From NCBI RefSeq assembly GCF_902497995.1, contig NZ_CABVII010000023.1, forward strand, positions 50,636 to 114,635: a DNA stretch of 64,000 nucleotides, written 5' to 3'. The DNA comes from Pseudomonas fluorescens (lineage in GTDB: Bacteria > Pseudomonadota > Gammaproteobacteria > Pseudomonadales > Pseudomonadaceae). Below, in pieces: positions 1-8,981 of this stretch; the first letter of the stretch is position 1; every line of letters starts with the position of its first letter. Position numbers and translations under genes: made by a program. The notes below the pieces were generated by a model. It ran no database searches, had not been told where the DNA came from, and saw only the letters and a program-made list of their open reading frames with translations.

Positions 1-1
1 G

Positions 2-1600
2 CCGGCCGGTTGTTTGCTGGCCAATCGGCTGTCGGCCAACCCGCAACACCGGGTACTGCTGCTCGAAGCCGGTGGCCGCGACAACTATGCGTGGATTCAC
101 ATCCCGGTGGGTTACCTGTTCTGCATCGGCAACCCGCGCACCGACTGGTGCTTCAAGACCGAAGCGCAGCCCGGGCTGCAAGGTCGCACCCTGAGCTACC
201 CGCGGGGCAAGGTGCTCGGTGGCTGCTCCTCGATCAACGGCATGATCTACATGCGCGGCCAGGCCGGCGACTACGATGGCTGGGCCGCCGACGGCAACCC
301 CGGCTGGAGCTGGGACGAGGTGTTGCCGCTGTTCAAGAAAAGCGAAAACCACTTTGCCGGTGACTCGCAGTTTCACGGCGCAACCGGGGAATGGCGGATC
401 GAGCGTCAACGGCTGTCGTGGCCGATTCTGGATGCCTTCCAAAGGGCGGCCGGGCAAAGCGGCATCGCCAGCATCGAAGACTTCAACCAGGGCGACAACG
501 AAGGCTGTGGCTACTTCCAGGTCAATCAGAAGGCCGGGATCCGCTGGAATGCGGCCAAAGCCTTTCTCAAACCGATTCGCAACCGTCCCAATTTCACCCT
601 GTTGACCGGGGTCGAAGTCGACCGTGTGTTGCTGGAGAATGGCCGCGCCTGTGCAGTCAGTGCACGCTGGCAGGGCCAGGCGAAAACCTTCAAGGCGCGC
701 AAGGAAATCGTCCTGTGCGCCGGCTCCGTCGGTTCACCGAGCATCCTCCAGCGCTCCGGGATCGGCCCGCGCCCGCTGCTGCAACGCCTGGGCATCGGCG
801 TCGCCCAAGAGCTGCCCGGTGTTGGCGGCAACCTGCAGGATCACCTGCAGCTGCGGATGATCTACAAACTGCAGAACGCCCGCACCCTGAACCAGATTGC
901 CGGCAGCCTGTGGGGCAAGATGGGCATGGGCCTGCGTTACCTGTATGACCGCAGCGGCCCGCTGTCCATGGCGCCCAGCCAACTCGGCGCTTTTGCCCGG
1001 TCGGGGCCGGAGCAGACCTCGGCCAATCTTGAATACCATGTGCAGCCGCTGTCCCTGGAACGCTTCGGCGAACCCTTGCACGCCTTCCCCGCGTTCACTG
1101 CATCGGTCTGCGATCTGCGGCCGCAAAGCCGGGGCCGGGTGGAGATTCGCTCCGCCGATCCGCAGCAAGCGCCGCTGATTCAGCCCAATTATTTAAGCCA
1201 TCCAGAAGATTTGCGGGTCGCGGCCGACGCCATTCGCCTGACCCGGCGTATCGTCTCCGCTCCGGCCCTGCAGGCCTTCAAACCGGTCGAATACCTGCCC
1301 GGCGACAGCTTGCAGAGCGAAGAAGAGTTGCACGAAGCCGCCGCGCGCATTGGCACCACGATTTTCCATCCGGTCGGCACCTGCCGCATGGGCAATGACG
1401 CGGACGCGGTGGTCGACGCCGAGCTGCGGGTTCATGGCATCCCCGGCCTGCGCATTGCCGATGCCTCGATCATGCCGCGCATCACCTCGGGCAACACCTG
1501 CTCGCCTACGCTGATGATTGCCGAAAAAGCCGCGCAACTCATCCTCAACCCATCTACAAGGAGCCTGACCTCACCCATGGAACTGGTCACGAATACCTGA
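2..1600 (+). CDS. GMC-family FAD-dependent alcohol/choline dehydrogenase (5' end missing)
   Basis: This is a glucose-methanol-choline oxidoreductase that should oxidise an alcohol using FAD. The reading frame is open from base 2 and its first residues, AGCLLANRLS followed by VLLLEAG, belong to the FAD-binding beta-alpha-beta unit. The GxGxxG glycines and the start codon therefore lie before the window. Visible family marks are GGCSSINGMIYMRG in the FAD domain, GSVGSPSILQRSGIG, and the C-terminal catalytic pair region with His in FHPVGTCRMG and Asn in SGNTCSPTLM. About 10-20 residues are missing. It lies 161 bases before an MHS-type carrier on the same strand, so the two may share a substrate. 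The substrate cannot be told from sequence; choline dehydrogenase BetA is only a distant possibility because its usual partners are absent here. Confidence 0.88.
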   Translation, partial: PAGCLLANRLSANPQHRVLLLEAGGRDNYAWIHIPVGYLFCIGNPRTDWCFKTEAQPGLQGRTLSYPRGKVLGGCSSINGMIYMRGQAGDYDGWAADGNPGWSWDEVLPLFKKSENHFAGDSQFHGATGEWRIERQRLSWPILDAFQRAAGQSGIASIEDFNQGDNEGCGYFQVNQKAGIRWNAAKAFLKPIRNRPNFTLLTGVEVDRVLLENGRACAVSARWQGQAKTFKARKEIVLCAGSVGSPSILQRSGIGPRPLLQRLGIGVAQELPGVGGNLQDHLQLRMIYKLQNARTLNQIAGSLWGKMGMGLRYLYDRSGPLSMAPSQLGAFARSGPEQTSANLEYHVQPLSLERFGEPLHAFPAFTASVCDLRPQSRGRVEIRSADPQQAPLIQPNYLSHPEDLRVAADAIRLTRRIVSAPALQAFKPVEYLPGDSLQSEEELHEAAARIGTTIFHPVGTCRMGNDADAVVDAELRVHGIPGLRIADASIMPRITSGNTCSPTLMIAEKAAQLILNPSTRSLTSPMELVTNT

Positions 1601-1761
1601 ACACGCCCGCCCTACAGGGGGTTGTGTGTCAGGCACAAACAACATGCACGACAGCGCCAACAGGACGTTTACATCCGATACATCGACAGTAGCGGCACCA
1701 GGCCCACAAGGCCGGTGCCGACAGTGGAACAACAAAAACAATCACTGTGAGGGATACCGAT

Positions 1762-3384
1762 ATGTCAGAACATGTTCAGCCACTGGAAGCCGTACGCAGT
1801 GCGGGGACCAGCCGCGAGACCCAGAAAGTCATCTTCGCTTCATCGCTCGGGACGGTGTTCGAGTGGTACGACTTTTTCCTCTACGGCGCCCTCGCGGCGG
1901 TCATCAGCAAACAGTTTTTCGCCGGGGTCAACGACACCACCGCATTCATCTTTGCGCTCATGGCGTTCGCCGCCGGCTTCATCGTGCGGCCATTCGGTGC
2001 GCTGGTGTTCGGCCGGCTCGGGGACATGATCGGGCGTAAATACACCTTCCTTGCCACCATCATCCTCATGGGCGTGGCGACCTTCTGCGTCGGGCTGCTG
2101 CCGACCTACGCCAGCATCGGCATCGCCGCGCCGATCATTCTGGTGGTGCTGCGCATGCTTCAAGGCCTGGCCCTGGGCGGTGAATACGGCGGCGCTGCCA
2201 CTTACGTCGCGGAACACGCGCCGATGGGCAAACGCGGTTTTCACACCAGCTGGATTCAGTCCACGGCAACCCTCGGTTTGCTGCTGTCACTGCTGGTGGT
2301 CCTGGCGTGCCGCTACTTCACCGGCGACCAGTTCGAAGTCTGGGGCTGGCGGATTCCGTTTCTGTTTTCGATCATATTGCTGGGCATCTCGACCTGGATT
2401 CGCATGAGCCTGCACGAGTCGCCGGCTTTCGTGAAAATGAAAGAGGAAGGCAAACTCTGCAAGTCGCCGCTGCGCGATTCCTTCGGCAAATGGGAAAACC
2501 TCAAAGTCGTCTTGATCGCCCTGTTCAGCATCAACGCCGGGCAAGCGGTGACCTTCTACGCGGCGCAGTTCTACGTGCTGTTCTTCCTGACCCAGTTCCT
2601 GAAAATGGACCCGGCCCTGGCCAACAGCCTGCTGATCGTCAGCGTGATTATCGGTGCGCCGTTCTTCATCTTTTTCGGCTGGCTGTCGGACAAGGTCGGG
2701 CGCAAACCGGTGCTGATGATCGGCCTGTTGCTGGCCACCGCACTGTACTTCCCGATCTTCAAGACCCTGGCCCACTACGCCAACCCGGCCATCGACCAGG
2801 CCAGCCGCCAGGCACCGATCACCGTGCTGGCCGACCCGGCTACCTGCACCTTCCAGTTCGACCCGGTGGGCAAGGCGAAATTCGACAGCCCGTGCGACAA
2901 GGTCAAGACCTTCCTGGTCAAACAGGGCCTGCCCTACAGCAGCGCAACGGCACCGGCCGGCAGCGGCGTGCAGGTCAGCATCGGCGACGTGAAAATCGAC
3001 GGTTACGACGAAGCGGCCCTGCGCGGCGCCGTGACCCTGGCCGGTTATCCGTCACAAGCCGATACCCAGGCGATCAATAAACCGATGATCGTGGCCCTGA
3101 TTGTGGCGCTGATCATCATCTCCGCCATGTGCTACGGCCCGCTGGCGGCGCTGATGGTCGAACTGTTCCCGACCCGCATCCGCTACACCTCGATGTCCCT
3201 GCCCTACCACATCGGCAACGGCTGGTTCGGCGGTTTCCTGCCGACCGTGTCGTTTGCCCTGGTGGTGTACACCGGGGACATCTTTTACGGGCTGTGGTAC
3301 CCGGTGGTGATTACCGGGGTGAGCCTGGTGGTGGGGATGATCTGTTTGCGCGAGACCAAAAACGTGGATCTGGATAAAAACTGA
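1762..3384 (+). CDS. MFS transporter, metabolite:H+ symporter (MHS) family
   Basis: This is an inner-membrane proton symporter of the MHS branch (ProP, ShiA and KgtP relatives), 540 residues long. It carries the branch signature FEWYDFFLYG in helix 1, the loop motif GRLGDMIGRKYTF between helices 2 and 3, and LALGGEYGGAATYVAEHAP in helix 4. The second loop motif is SDKVGRKPVL. I chose ATG 1762 because GAGG lies about 9 bases upstream; an in-frame GTG at 1747 would overlap that site. It is about 100 residues longer than typical MHS proteins. The extra length is a hydrophilic segment of roughly residues 335-435, before the last helices, with two Cys in DPATCTF and SPCDKV. It follows the GMC dehydrogenase. 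The substrate is unknown; a carboxylate or polyol is an inference. Confidence 0.85.
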   Translation: MSEHVQPLEAVRSAGTSRETQKVIFASSLGTVFEWYDFFLYGALAAVISKQFFAGVNDTTAFIFALMAFAAGFIVRPFGALVFGRLGDMIGRKYTFLATIILMGVATFCVGLLPTYASIGIAAPIILVVLRMLQGLALGGEYGGAATYVAEHAPMGKRGFHTSWIQSTATLGLLLSLLVVLACRYFTGDQFEVWGWRIPFLFSIILLGISTWIRMSLHESPAFVKMKEEGKLCKSPLRDSFGKWENLKVVLIALFSINAGQAVTFYAAQFYVLFFLTQFLKMDPALANSLLIVSVIIGAPFFIFFGWLSDKVGRKPVLMIGLLLATALYFPIFKTLAHYANPAIDQASRQAPITVLADPATCTFQFDPVGKAKFDSPCDKVKTFLVKQGLPYSSATAPAGSGVQVSIGDVKIDGYDEAALRGAVTLAGYPSQADTQAINKPMIVALIVALIIISAMCYGPLAALMVELFPTRIRYTSMSLPYHIGNGWFGGFLPTVSFALVVYTGDIFYGLWYPVVITGVSLVVGMICLRETKNVDLDKN

Positions 3385-3390
3385 GGTGAA

Positions 3391-3443
3391 GACATCTATG
3401 TGCGGTTAGCGGTTGGTCCCGCCATGGACCGCACATAGACGTC
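3391..3443. terminator. Inverted repeat between convergent genes
   Basis: Sixteen-base arms at 3391-3406 and 3428-3443 are complementary except for one mismatch, with a 21-base loop. It sits between the end of the MFS gene and the end of the minus-strand Ig-like gene. There is no strong T run, so it may be a weak bidirectional terminator. Confidence 0.5.
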
Positions 3444-3453
3444 AGGCTGATGC

Positions 3454-4317
3454 TCACTTCACAGAAAATTTACGTGGCGGACTTGGATCGGAGACAGCCT
3501 CCTGGTAGGTCTGAATGGCCTCAATTTCGCATTCTCCAGCTGGGAGTTGGATGGGTATTTTCCACCCCATATCTTTATCAACATCCACCTTGCCCAAACT
3601 GACCCGGGGGTTGCCAATCAACCATACTTCCATCGAAGCGCCTTGATACCCGACCCCTTTTACCTCGATCGACGAAGTAACGTCGCCAGCGGGCGGCGAC
3701 TGGATGACTGGCTGGAAGGGTTTGACAAAAAAACAAAGAGGTTCAGTCCACGGCGACGTCTCACCGCTGGAGCGTGAATTGGCTTTAACGCATGTCTTGC
3801 CTGGTTGAAGAACGACATCGCCATTTCCCACTTGCCATTCGTAGGTCGAATAGACAGTGCCGGTACCGAGCACTTTACTTTCGTCGTCGGCCATCACAAC
3901 TGTCACTTCGGCGCCGGGTTCACCCGTTCCCTTGAAGGCGGCGGTCTGGCCGACAGACCCTCCCTGCTCCGGATGGGTGATAACTACTGTAGGCAACTCT
4001 ACGGTGAAGGTGACTGGCGCCGAATCTTCGGAGTATTCCAGGCCCTGCTCATGTCGAGCGACGATACTGTTTGTGCCGTACGGCATCGCAAATTTCCAGT
4101 CCAGCTCACCTCCCCAGGTTCCATCTTCGTTGATTTCAAACTGACTGTTGGGCTCCCACCATCCTTCGTGGAAATACACCCAGACCTTGGCCGGCGACTT
4201 CAAGACACTGCTGCCTGAAATCGGGATTTTCTTTGACGGGTATTTATCGTTGTTTTTTGGGGTATTGATTATGGGGGATGGCAAAGTCGGCGCCTTGGTA
4301 TCTCTTGTCTGGTTCAT
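3454..4317 (-). CDS. Ig-like repeat protein, function unknown
   Basis: This 287-residue protein looks like two to three Ig-like beta-sandwich repeats. Repeated phrases of the type P-x-I-x-x-P and G-x-G-x-P/Q-G-A occur near residues 27, 125 and 210 (for example FKGTGEPGAEVTVV and VKGVGYQGASMEVWL), each followed by a W-containing strand. No signal peptide or membrane helix is visible. I chose ATG 4317 because GGAAGGG lies 7 bases upstream. An upstream start at 4371 would add 18 residues that overlap this site. Similar repeats occur in Pseudomonas adhesins and in proteins near insecticidal toxin genes, but nothing here gives a function. It stands alone, convergent with the MFS gene. Confidence 0.7.
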   Translation of the reverse strand: MNQTRDTKAPTLPSPIINTPKNNDKYPSKKIPISGSSVLKSPAKVWVYFHEGWWEPNSQFEINEDGTWGGELDWKFAMPYGTNSIVARHEQGLEYSEDSAPVTFTVELPTVVITHPEQGGSVGQTAAFKGTGEPGAEVTVVMADDESKVLGTGTVYSTYEWQVGNGDVVLQPGKTCVKANSRSSGETSPWTEPLCFFVKPFQPVIQSPPAGDVTSSIEVKGVGYQGASMEVWLIGNPRVSLGKVDVDKDMGWKIPIQLPAGECEIEAIQTYQEAVSDPSPPRKFSVK

Positions 4318-4536
4318 GTCATGGCCCTTCCATAGTTGTTTATAGGAGGTCCGATAGTGCTCTCGCCACAAAAACCACGTCTACTGTCAGAAGTAACAGT
4401 TGACGGAATGCAACGCACATGAAATGGATGTTCCTTGCGCTCCTCACACACCCTCAAATGCGTGAACGCACGCTGATTTTTTCGTTAATCTGGTCCGACG
4501 CAACCATCGCCCCGCCACTCTCCAGACCGAGGCACC

Positions 4537-5679
4537 ATGATCATTTCATCCGCATCCGACTATCGCGAGGCAGCCCGCCGCAAACTCCCGCGTTTTTTAT
4601 TCGATTACATTGATGGCGGAGCTTATGCGGAGCATACGCTGCGGGCCAACAGCGCCGATCTGGCCAACATCAGCCTGCGTCAGCGCATTCTGAAAAACGT
4701 CGAAACCCTGAGTCTTGAAACCACCCTCTTCGACCAACCCCTGGCAATGCCGATCATCTTGGCGCCGGTCGGCCTGACGGGCATGTTCGCCCGCCGGGGT
4801 GAAGTGCAGGCCGCAAAAGCCGCGCAAAACAAAGGCATCCCGCTTTGCCTGTCTACGGTATCGGTTTGTTCCATCGAGGAAGTCTCGAGTCAAAGCCAAC
4901 AACCCCTCTGGTTTCAGCTGTATGTGCTCAAAGACCGGGGGTTCATGAAAAACGCGCTGGAGCGTGCGAAGGCCGCCGGGGTGCAGAACCTGGTGTTTAC
5001 CGTGGACATGCCCACGCCCGGCGCCCGCTACCGGGATGCACACTCGGGCATGTCAGGGCCTTTTGCCGCCTCGCGGCGAATTCTTCAGGCCATGACCCGC
5101 CCCGCCTGGGCCTTCGACGTAGGCGTCATGGGCCGCCCCCACGACCTGGGGAACGTGTCGAAGTACCTGGGCAAGGCGGTCACGCTCGAAGACTACATGG
5201 GTTGGCTGGCCAACAACTTCGACCCTTCGATCAGCTGGAGCGACCTGGAGTGGATTCGTGAGTTCTGGAAAGGTCCGATGATCATCAAAGGCATTCTCGA
5301 TCCCCAGGATGCCAGGGACGCGGTCAGCTTCGGCGCCGATGGAATCGTCGTGTCGAACCACGGTGGGCGACAGCTGGACGGCGTGCTGTCCACGACCAGG
5401 GCATTGCCGCCGATCATGCAGGCCATCGGCAATGACCTGACGGTGCTGGTCGACTCGGGGATCCGTTCGGGCCTGGATGTCGTACGGATGCTGGCGCTGG
5501 GCGCTAAAGGCGTATTGCTGGGGCGTTCGATGGCTTATGCACTGGCTGTCGATGGTCAGCGCGGGGTGGAGAATATGCTGGACATCTTTGCCAAGGAAAT
5601 GCGCGTGGCAATGACATTGACCGGGGTGACTTCAATTGGTCAGATTGATGAATCCACGCTGGTTGATGCAGTACGATAA
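4537..5679 (+). CDS. lldD: L-lactate dehydrogenase (FMN-dependent, membrane-linked)
   Basis: It oxidises L-lactate to pyruvate and passes electrons to the respiratory quinone pool. The 380-residue length and near-identity in style to E. coli LldD are clear from the start (MIISSASDYREAARRKLP), RQRILKNVETLSLETTLF, and the FMN-binding APVGLTGM and LSTVSVCSIEEV. The catalytic His-Arg region reads SNHGGRQLDGVLS and the phosphate-binding region reads VDSGIRSGLDVVRMLALGA. Unlike the usual Pseudomonas lldPDE arrangement there is no permease before it and no LldE/Dld after it, so it may be a second, orphan copy served by a distant carrier. Confidence 0.93.
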   Translation: MIISSASDYREAARRKLPRFLFDYIDGGAYAEHTLRANSADLANISLRQRILKNVETLSLETTLFDQPLAMPIILAPVGLTGMFARRGEVQAAKAAQNKGIPLCLSTVSVCSIEEVSSQSQQPLWFQLYVLKDRGFMKNALERAKAAGVQNLVFTVDMPTPGARYRDAHSGMSGPFAASRRILQAMTRPAWAFDVGVMGRPHDLGNVSKYLGKAVTLEDYMGWLANNFDPSISWSDLEWIREFWKGPMIIKGILDPQDARDAVSFGADGIVVSNHGGRQLDGVLSTTRALPPIMQAIGNDLTVLVDSGIRSGLDVVRMLALGAKGVLLGRSMAYALAVDGQRGVENMLDIFAKEMRVAMTLTGVTSIGQIDESTLVDAVR

Positions 5680-5795
5680 GTTGACACGAACTGATAGCTG
5701 CCGCAATAAAACGCCTCGCCCATGCAGGCGATGCTGTTCCCTTAAGAGAATGAATAGCGACCTGCCAGCCGACCTGTGCAAGCGGATGTACCCGG

Positions 5796-5832
5796 AACCA
5801 TTGTGGAGCGAGCCTGCTCGCGAAGGCGGCCT
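5796..5832. repeat. Single degenerate REP element
   Basis: The bases ttgtggagcgagcctgctcg followed by cgaaggcggcc match the fluorescent-Pseudomonas REP consensus with two changes. It lies downstream of lldD in a 279-base gap with no other gene. Confidence 0.6.
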
Positions 5833-5958
5833 AATAAGCGACCAGGTTTTTTGAGAGTGCACCTATCAATTCCTGCGGTAATGGCCACCCAGGGGGCCAC
5901 CCTTACGGCGTGTCACTTTCGAAGAGAGTGTCCCATTTTCGTAATGCAGACCTATCGC

Positions 5959-6144
5959 TTAACTGATGCTCGATTCGCTGACCGGCTTGCGCTTGCCCAA
6001 GACGTAGATGACCGACGTACTGCTGCTTGAGCCGAGCGGCGTGCCGGGCAGCACTGCCAGTAACCTCCAACCGTCGGCCAGCTTTTCGTTGACATTCGTG
6101 TCACCGACAACTTGAACCACTTTCGCCGCTTCGTGCATCTGCAT
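5959..6144 (-). CDS. Small conserved hypothetical protein (DUF1737-like)
   Basis: This 61-residue protein has the run NEKLADGWRLLAVLPG followed by YVLGK. That resembles the short family of proteins with an N-x-x-L-x-x-G-W-x-L core (DUF1737-like). The start at 6144 is preceded by GGAG about 8 bases upstream. It is a single gene with no clear partner. Family placement rests on a short motif; the coding call rests on the motif plus the ribosome site. Confidence 0.55.
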   Translation of the reverse strand: MQMHEAAKVVQVVGDTNVNEKLADGWRLLAVLPGTPLGSSSSTSVIYVLGKRKPVSESSIS

Positions 6145-6298
6145 GTTCTGTGCTCCGTAGATTTGAGCTATCAGGCTAGCAGGGGCTCGGGCAGCGCGGC
6201 TGCGGATTCCGTCGGGGCCATGATTTGTGGACTATCCTCAGCTGACGCACAACGCGACATCATTTTGCCACCAAACCCATCGATAAAAGGATGTACCC

Positions 6299-6694
6299 AT
6301 GGCGCAGCAGTACCTCACTCCGGCCCTGATCGGGTTATTCAGCTTGCTGTTTCTCGGTATCGGCTTCTGGATCAATAGCCGTATCGCAGCCAGTAAGCTG
6401 GCCCAACAATCCTCCGAGCTGCAAGCCAGTCATCAGACTGAACACCAGCAATTGCTGAACGATGTCGCGCTTGCGCGGCAACGCGAGCAGCAAATGCTCC
6501 ATGAGCAATCGGAACATCAACATCAGCTGAAATTGGCCAGTGAGGCATTGGCGCACCAAAGAGAGGTCGAAAAACAACTCAGCATTCAGCTCGGCGAGTT
6601 CAAGACTTCGCTGGAAGCCGCAAAAAACATCCCCAGGAGCCTTCCTGTTATTTCAGCGATTTACCGAAAAAAAACGAAGACGATCTACTCGTAG
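6299..6694 (+). CDS. Membrane-anchored coiled-coil protein, possibly truncated RmuC-like
   Basis: The 131-residue protein has one N-terminal membrane helix (residues 8-27) and then a Gln/Glu/His-rich coiled coil to about residue 113. This layout resembles the N-terminus of RmuC but lacks the nuclease-like core. The ribosome site AAGGATG is 5 bases before ATG 6299. The last 20 residues are basic and overlap the 3' end of the minus-strand gene by 42 bases, as if the original gene was cut and now reads into foreign DNA. The RmuC link is only a guess from architecture. Confidence 0.6.
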   Translation: MAQQYLTPALIGLFSLLFLGIGFWINSRIAASKLAQQSSELQASHQTEHQQLLNDVALARQREQQMLHEQSEHQHQLKLASEALAHQREVEKQLSIQLGEFKTSLEAAKNIPRSLPVISAIYRKKTKTIYS

Positions 6695-8029
6695 CCACAG
6701 TTGACGTTGACGACGCCTCGACGCACGAAGCCGTTGCAAAAACATCTCTAGTTCTCTCAGGCCCACCGCTCTTAGATCAGCCTCCCGCTCGAAATCCAAC
6801 ACATCGTCCAACCCCAGATCGCTGTATTCCTCCGCAGGCAGATCCCGAGGGTTACCAAAACTGAAAGGCATATCAGCGGGCAGACATCCATACAGGTTGG
6901 ACATCCGATACCAAAGAAACCGGTTGAATGAACGAAATGCCCGGCGCAAATGGAAGCTTTCGTACCAGCACTCGAACTGTGTATCGACGAATCGCTCAAG
7001 CTCCTCCAGCTGAGGCAATGACTCGAAGGCACGTACGACCAGCATCGCCAAAGGCCATGAGAGGTTGTACTGCGACAAATTGCTGCTGCCGCTTTTATTG
7101 AAGGCAATCCAGAAGTGATCGTTTTCAGCCCAGAGCACCTTGATATGCGCTGCCAGGATCAACTCATCAGGCGTCATTCCTTTGTGGATTTCCCGCTCCA
7201 ACGCCAGCCTAGCTGCACCCCAGCCATTCGTTATAAAAATTTGATGCACCAAGGCATGCGCCGATAGCGGCCATCCGCTGTTATAGATCAGATCTGTGGC
7301 CTTCTGAAACGCTCGATCTTCCCGGCTTATTTTTTCATTTGGTCTGAGTAAAACTTCGTCATCTTCTCGAGGTTCATAGAACAATTCAGGATCGAGAGCG
7401 TAGGCTACATATTCATCATCAACGCCCCCGCTATCGACCCCGCCCTCACTGTCGACCTCCTCTTCATCAAACCAATCGAGACTCTCCAGAGGGTAAACAT
7501 CTTCAACCTCCACAGCGCCGTCAAAAAAATCGTCAGATACGTCTTCATGAAGCAACATTTGCTGCTGCGAAGTAAGGGATGAGTGCTCGATCGAATCGGT
7601 AGCGTCTTCTTCAATGCACTCATCACGCAAGGCGATACAAGCAGTGCTAGGTTCGGAATGAAAATAGGCCTCAGCCGGAATCGGCTGGCCTTGGTCGGTC
7701 AAATCTTTGTTGACTGTGATCTTGAGCGAGACCGAATGCCGCACCGTGATTTTTATCGTTTCGCTCTCGGCCTTTTTGGCGTATGCATCGCGAGGTTTGG
7801 AGAGAGAAAGCGTTCGCCGTGCTGGTAGGTCGGATGTAATCGCCGGTGCCGGTGGCACGTGGGCTGCTGGCCCTTCAAATCGTAATTCGTCGTATATATA
7901 AAGGTTCTCGATATCCAGCCCCCTCAGCTCTTCGCAATCGGCCGCCAGGTGACGAAGCTCCCCCTCGCTGTAAACGTCGACGCAAGCATCAGTCTCATCG
8001 GTTGAGGAGTGCGTTGTTGTGTGAGCCAT
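6653..8029 (-). CDS. Acidic hypothetical protein, function unknown
   Basis: I do not recognise this 458-residue protein. The first half (about residues 120-245) is strongly acidic and low in complexity, with Asp/Glu runs such as FDEEEVDSEGG. The second half, from about residue 250, is rich in aromatic residues and predicted helices (WPLSAHALVHQIF, WAENDHFWIAFNKSG, ECWYESFHLRRAFRSFNRF). The C-terminus is very basic (LRASRRRQRQLWLRVDRLRFF). No membrane segment or signal peptide is seen. ATG 8029 is preceded by GGGGGA at 5 bases. Base composition is poorer in GC than nearby core genes, and it adjoins remnants of a recombinase and an IS. A cargo gene of an old mobile element is a fair inference. 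Confidence 0.65.
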   Translation of the reverse strand: MAHTTTHSSTDETDACVDVYSEGELRHLAADCEELRGLDIENLYIYDELRFEGPAAHVPPAPAITSDLPARRTLSLSKPRDAYAKKAESETIKITVRHSVSLKITVNKDLTDQGQPIPAEAYFHSEPSTACIALRDECIEEDATDSIEHSSLTSQQQMLLHEDVSDDFFDGAVEVEDVYPLESLDWFDEEEVDSEGGVDSGGVDDEYVAYALDPELFYEPREDDEVLLRPNEKISREDRAFQKATDLIYNSGWPLSAHALVHQIFITNGWGAARLALEREIHKGMTPDELILAAHIKVLWAENDHFWIAFNKSGSSNLSQYNLSWPLAMLVVRAFESLPQLEELERFVDTQFECWYESFHLRRAFRSFNRFLWYRMSNLYGCLPADMPFSFGNPRDLPAEEYSDLGLDDVLDFEREADLRAVGLRELEMFLQRLRASRRRQRQLWLRVDRLRFFSVNR

Positions 8030-8558
8030 TTAATCCCCCATCGGTCGATTTCCACCGGATTCGTTGCTTGATGCCTCGAACCAGAAGGCACCGCACAGGC
8101 ACTCCAAGCTGCGGAATAAAAACACAATGTTTATCGTTTTTTATTCCAATCATGGGGTAAACCGCGATCATACTGTTGTTTTTTAGCATAGAAGCATTTC
8201 TACAAATTGCAGAAAGAATATAAATTCAAGCCATGCAAAGTATGAAGGTAACGTTTTTTTGACGCCTGAAATTAATTATTGGCCATTGATTTTTTACCAG
8301 CTACGATAAGGGAGCGAATGACATTGATACAGGGAAAAACATGCAAAGCACCTAAACACGGTTAACAATGGACTTATGGCAAACTTCGCGAATTGCACTG
8401 CCCTGACTGTAGCGATAGTGAACCTGGCATTCCAATGAACTAGTCAGTAGTACTACCTTATCATTTTTAATAAGTAGCACTCTTGGGGCTTTGGACAAAA
8501 GTTAAACAAACAACTTCATCTTTTAATGTCGAATGGGGGAATGGAGGAATGTTTATTT
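8030..8558. other. AT-rich intergenic stretch without a gene
   Basis: About 530 bases upstream of the acidic hypothetical gene, markedly AT-rich between 8130 and 8560. No convincing reading frame or strong hairpin is visible. It probably holds the promoter of the minus-strand gene. Confidence 0.5.
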
Positions 8559-8815
8559 TCATGAACCCATTTGAAGTCCGTTGCCAAGCGGTTTGTTATT
8601 GCCCTGGTAGGCCGTGATCCGCGCCGCCGGAAACGAGTGATTGCCAATCAGCATTTTGATTCCGGCCGCCAAGGCGCGTCGGCGCACCATCGCATACGCA
8701 TTGGCTTGCGGCAGGTTGGCAGAGCTCAGCTGACCGCTACCGCACCAAAGCGTTCGAAAAACAAGGGCCCTTCGGATCAGCCTCAATCCCGGTCTGCACT
8801 TCGGCCCACGTAACG
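8559..8815 (-). pseudogene. Tyrosine recombinase (phage/ICE integrase) C-terminal remnant
   Basis: Reading the minus strand, TWAEVQTGIEADPKGP is in one frame. The continuation FRTLWCGSGQLSSANLPQ then ANAYAMVRRRALAAGI and IGNHSFPAARITAY is in another, with the frame change near 8757-8762. These match the catalytic domain of tyrosine recombinases, in which a His-x-x-Arg box lies in an IGxHSFRATGITAYL context. Here the box reads HSFPAARITAY, and the last Tyr-containing segment is missing. It is a dead fragment of an integrase, evidence that a mobile element once sat here. Confidence 0.6.
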
Positions 8816-8904
8816 AAGCGGCCCGGTTTTGGGGCACCACCTGCCCGGCCACCAGTTGGATCGAGTACGGTCGAAATAGATTGGTCGGCTGTCAGGCCGC
8901 CATC

Positions 8905-8930
8905 GCCGGCAAGCCAGCTCCTACAGTTGG
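8905..8930. repeat. REP element between mobile-element remnants
   Basis: The bases gccggcaagccagctcctac are a REP half-site of the type found at 18.1-18.3 kb. It lies between the integrase fragment and the transposase fragment. Confidence 0.5.
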
Positions 8931-8981
8931 ATTGCGTGCGGTCCAGCGAGCCAGGCCGGCCGGTTAGGCCGCCTCGCTTTG

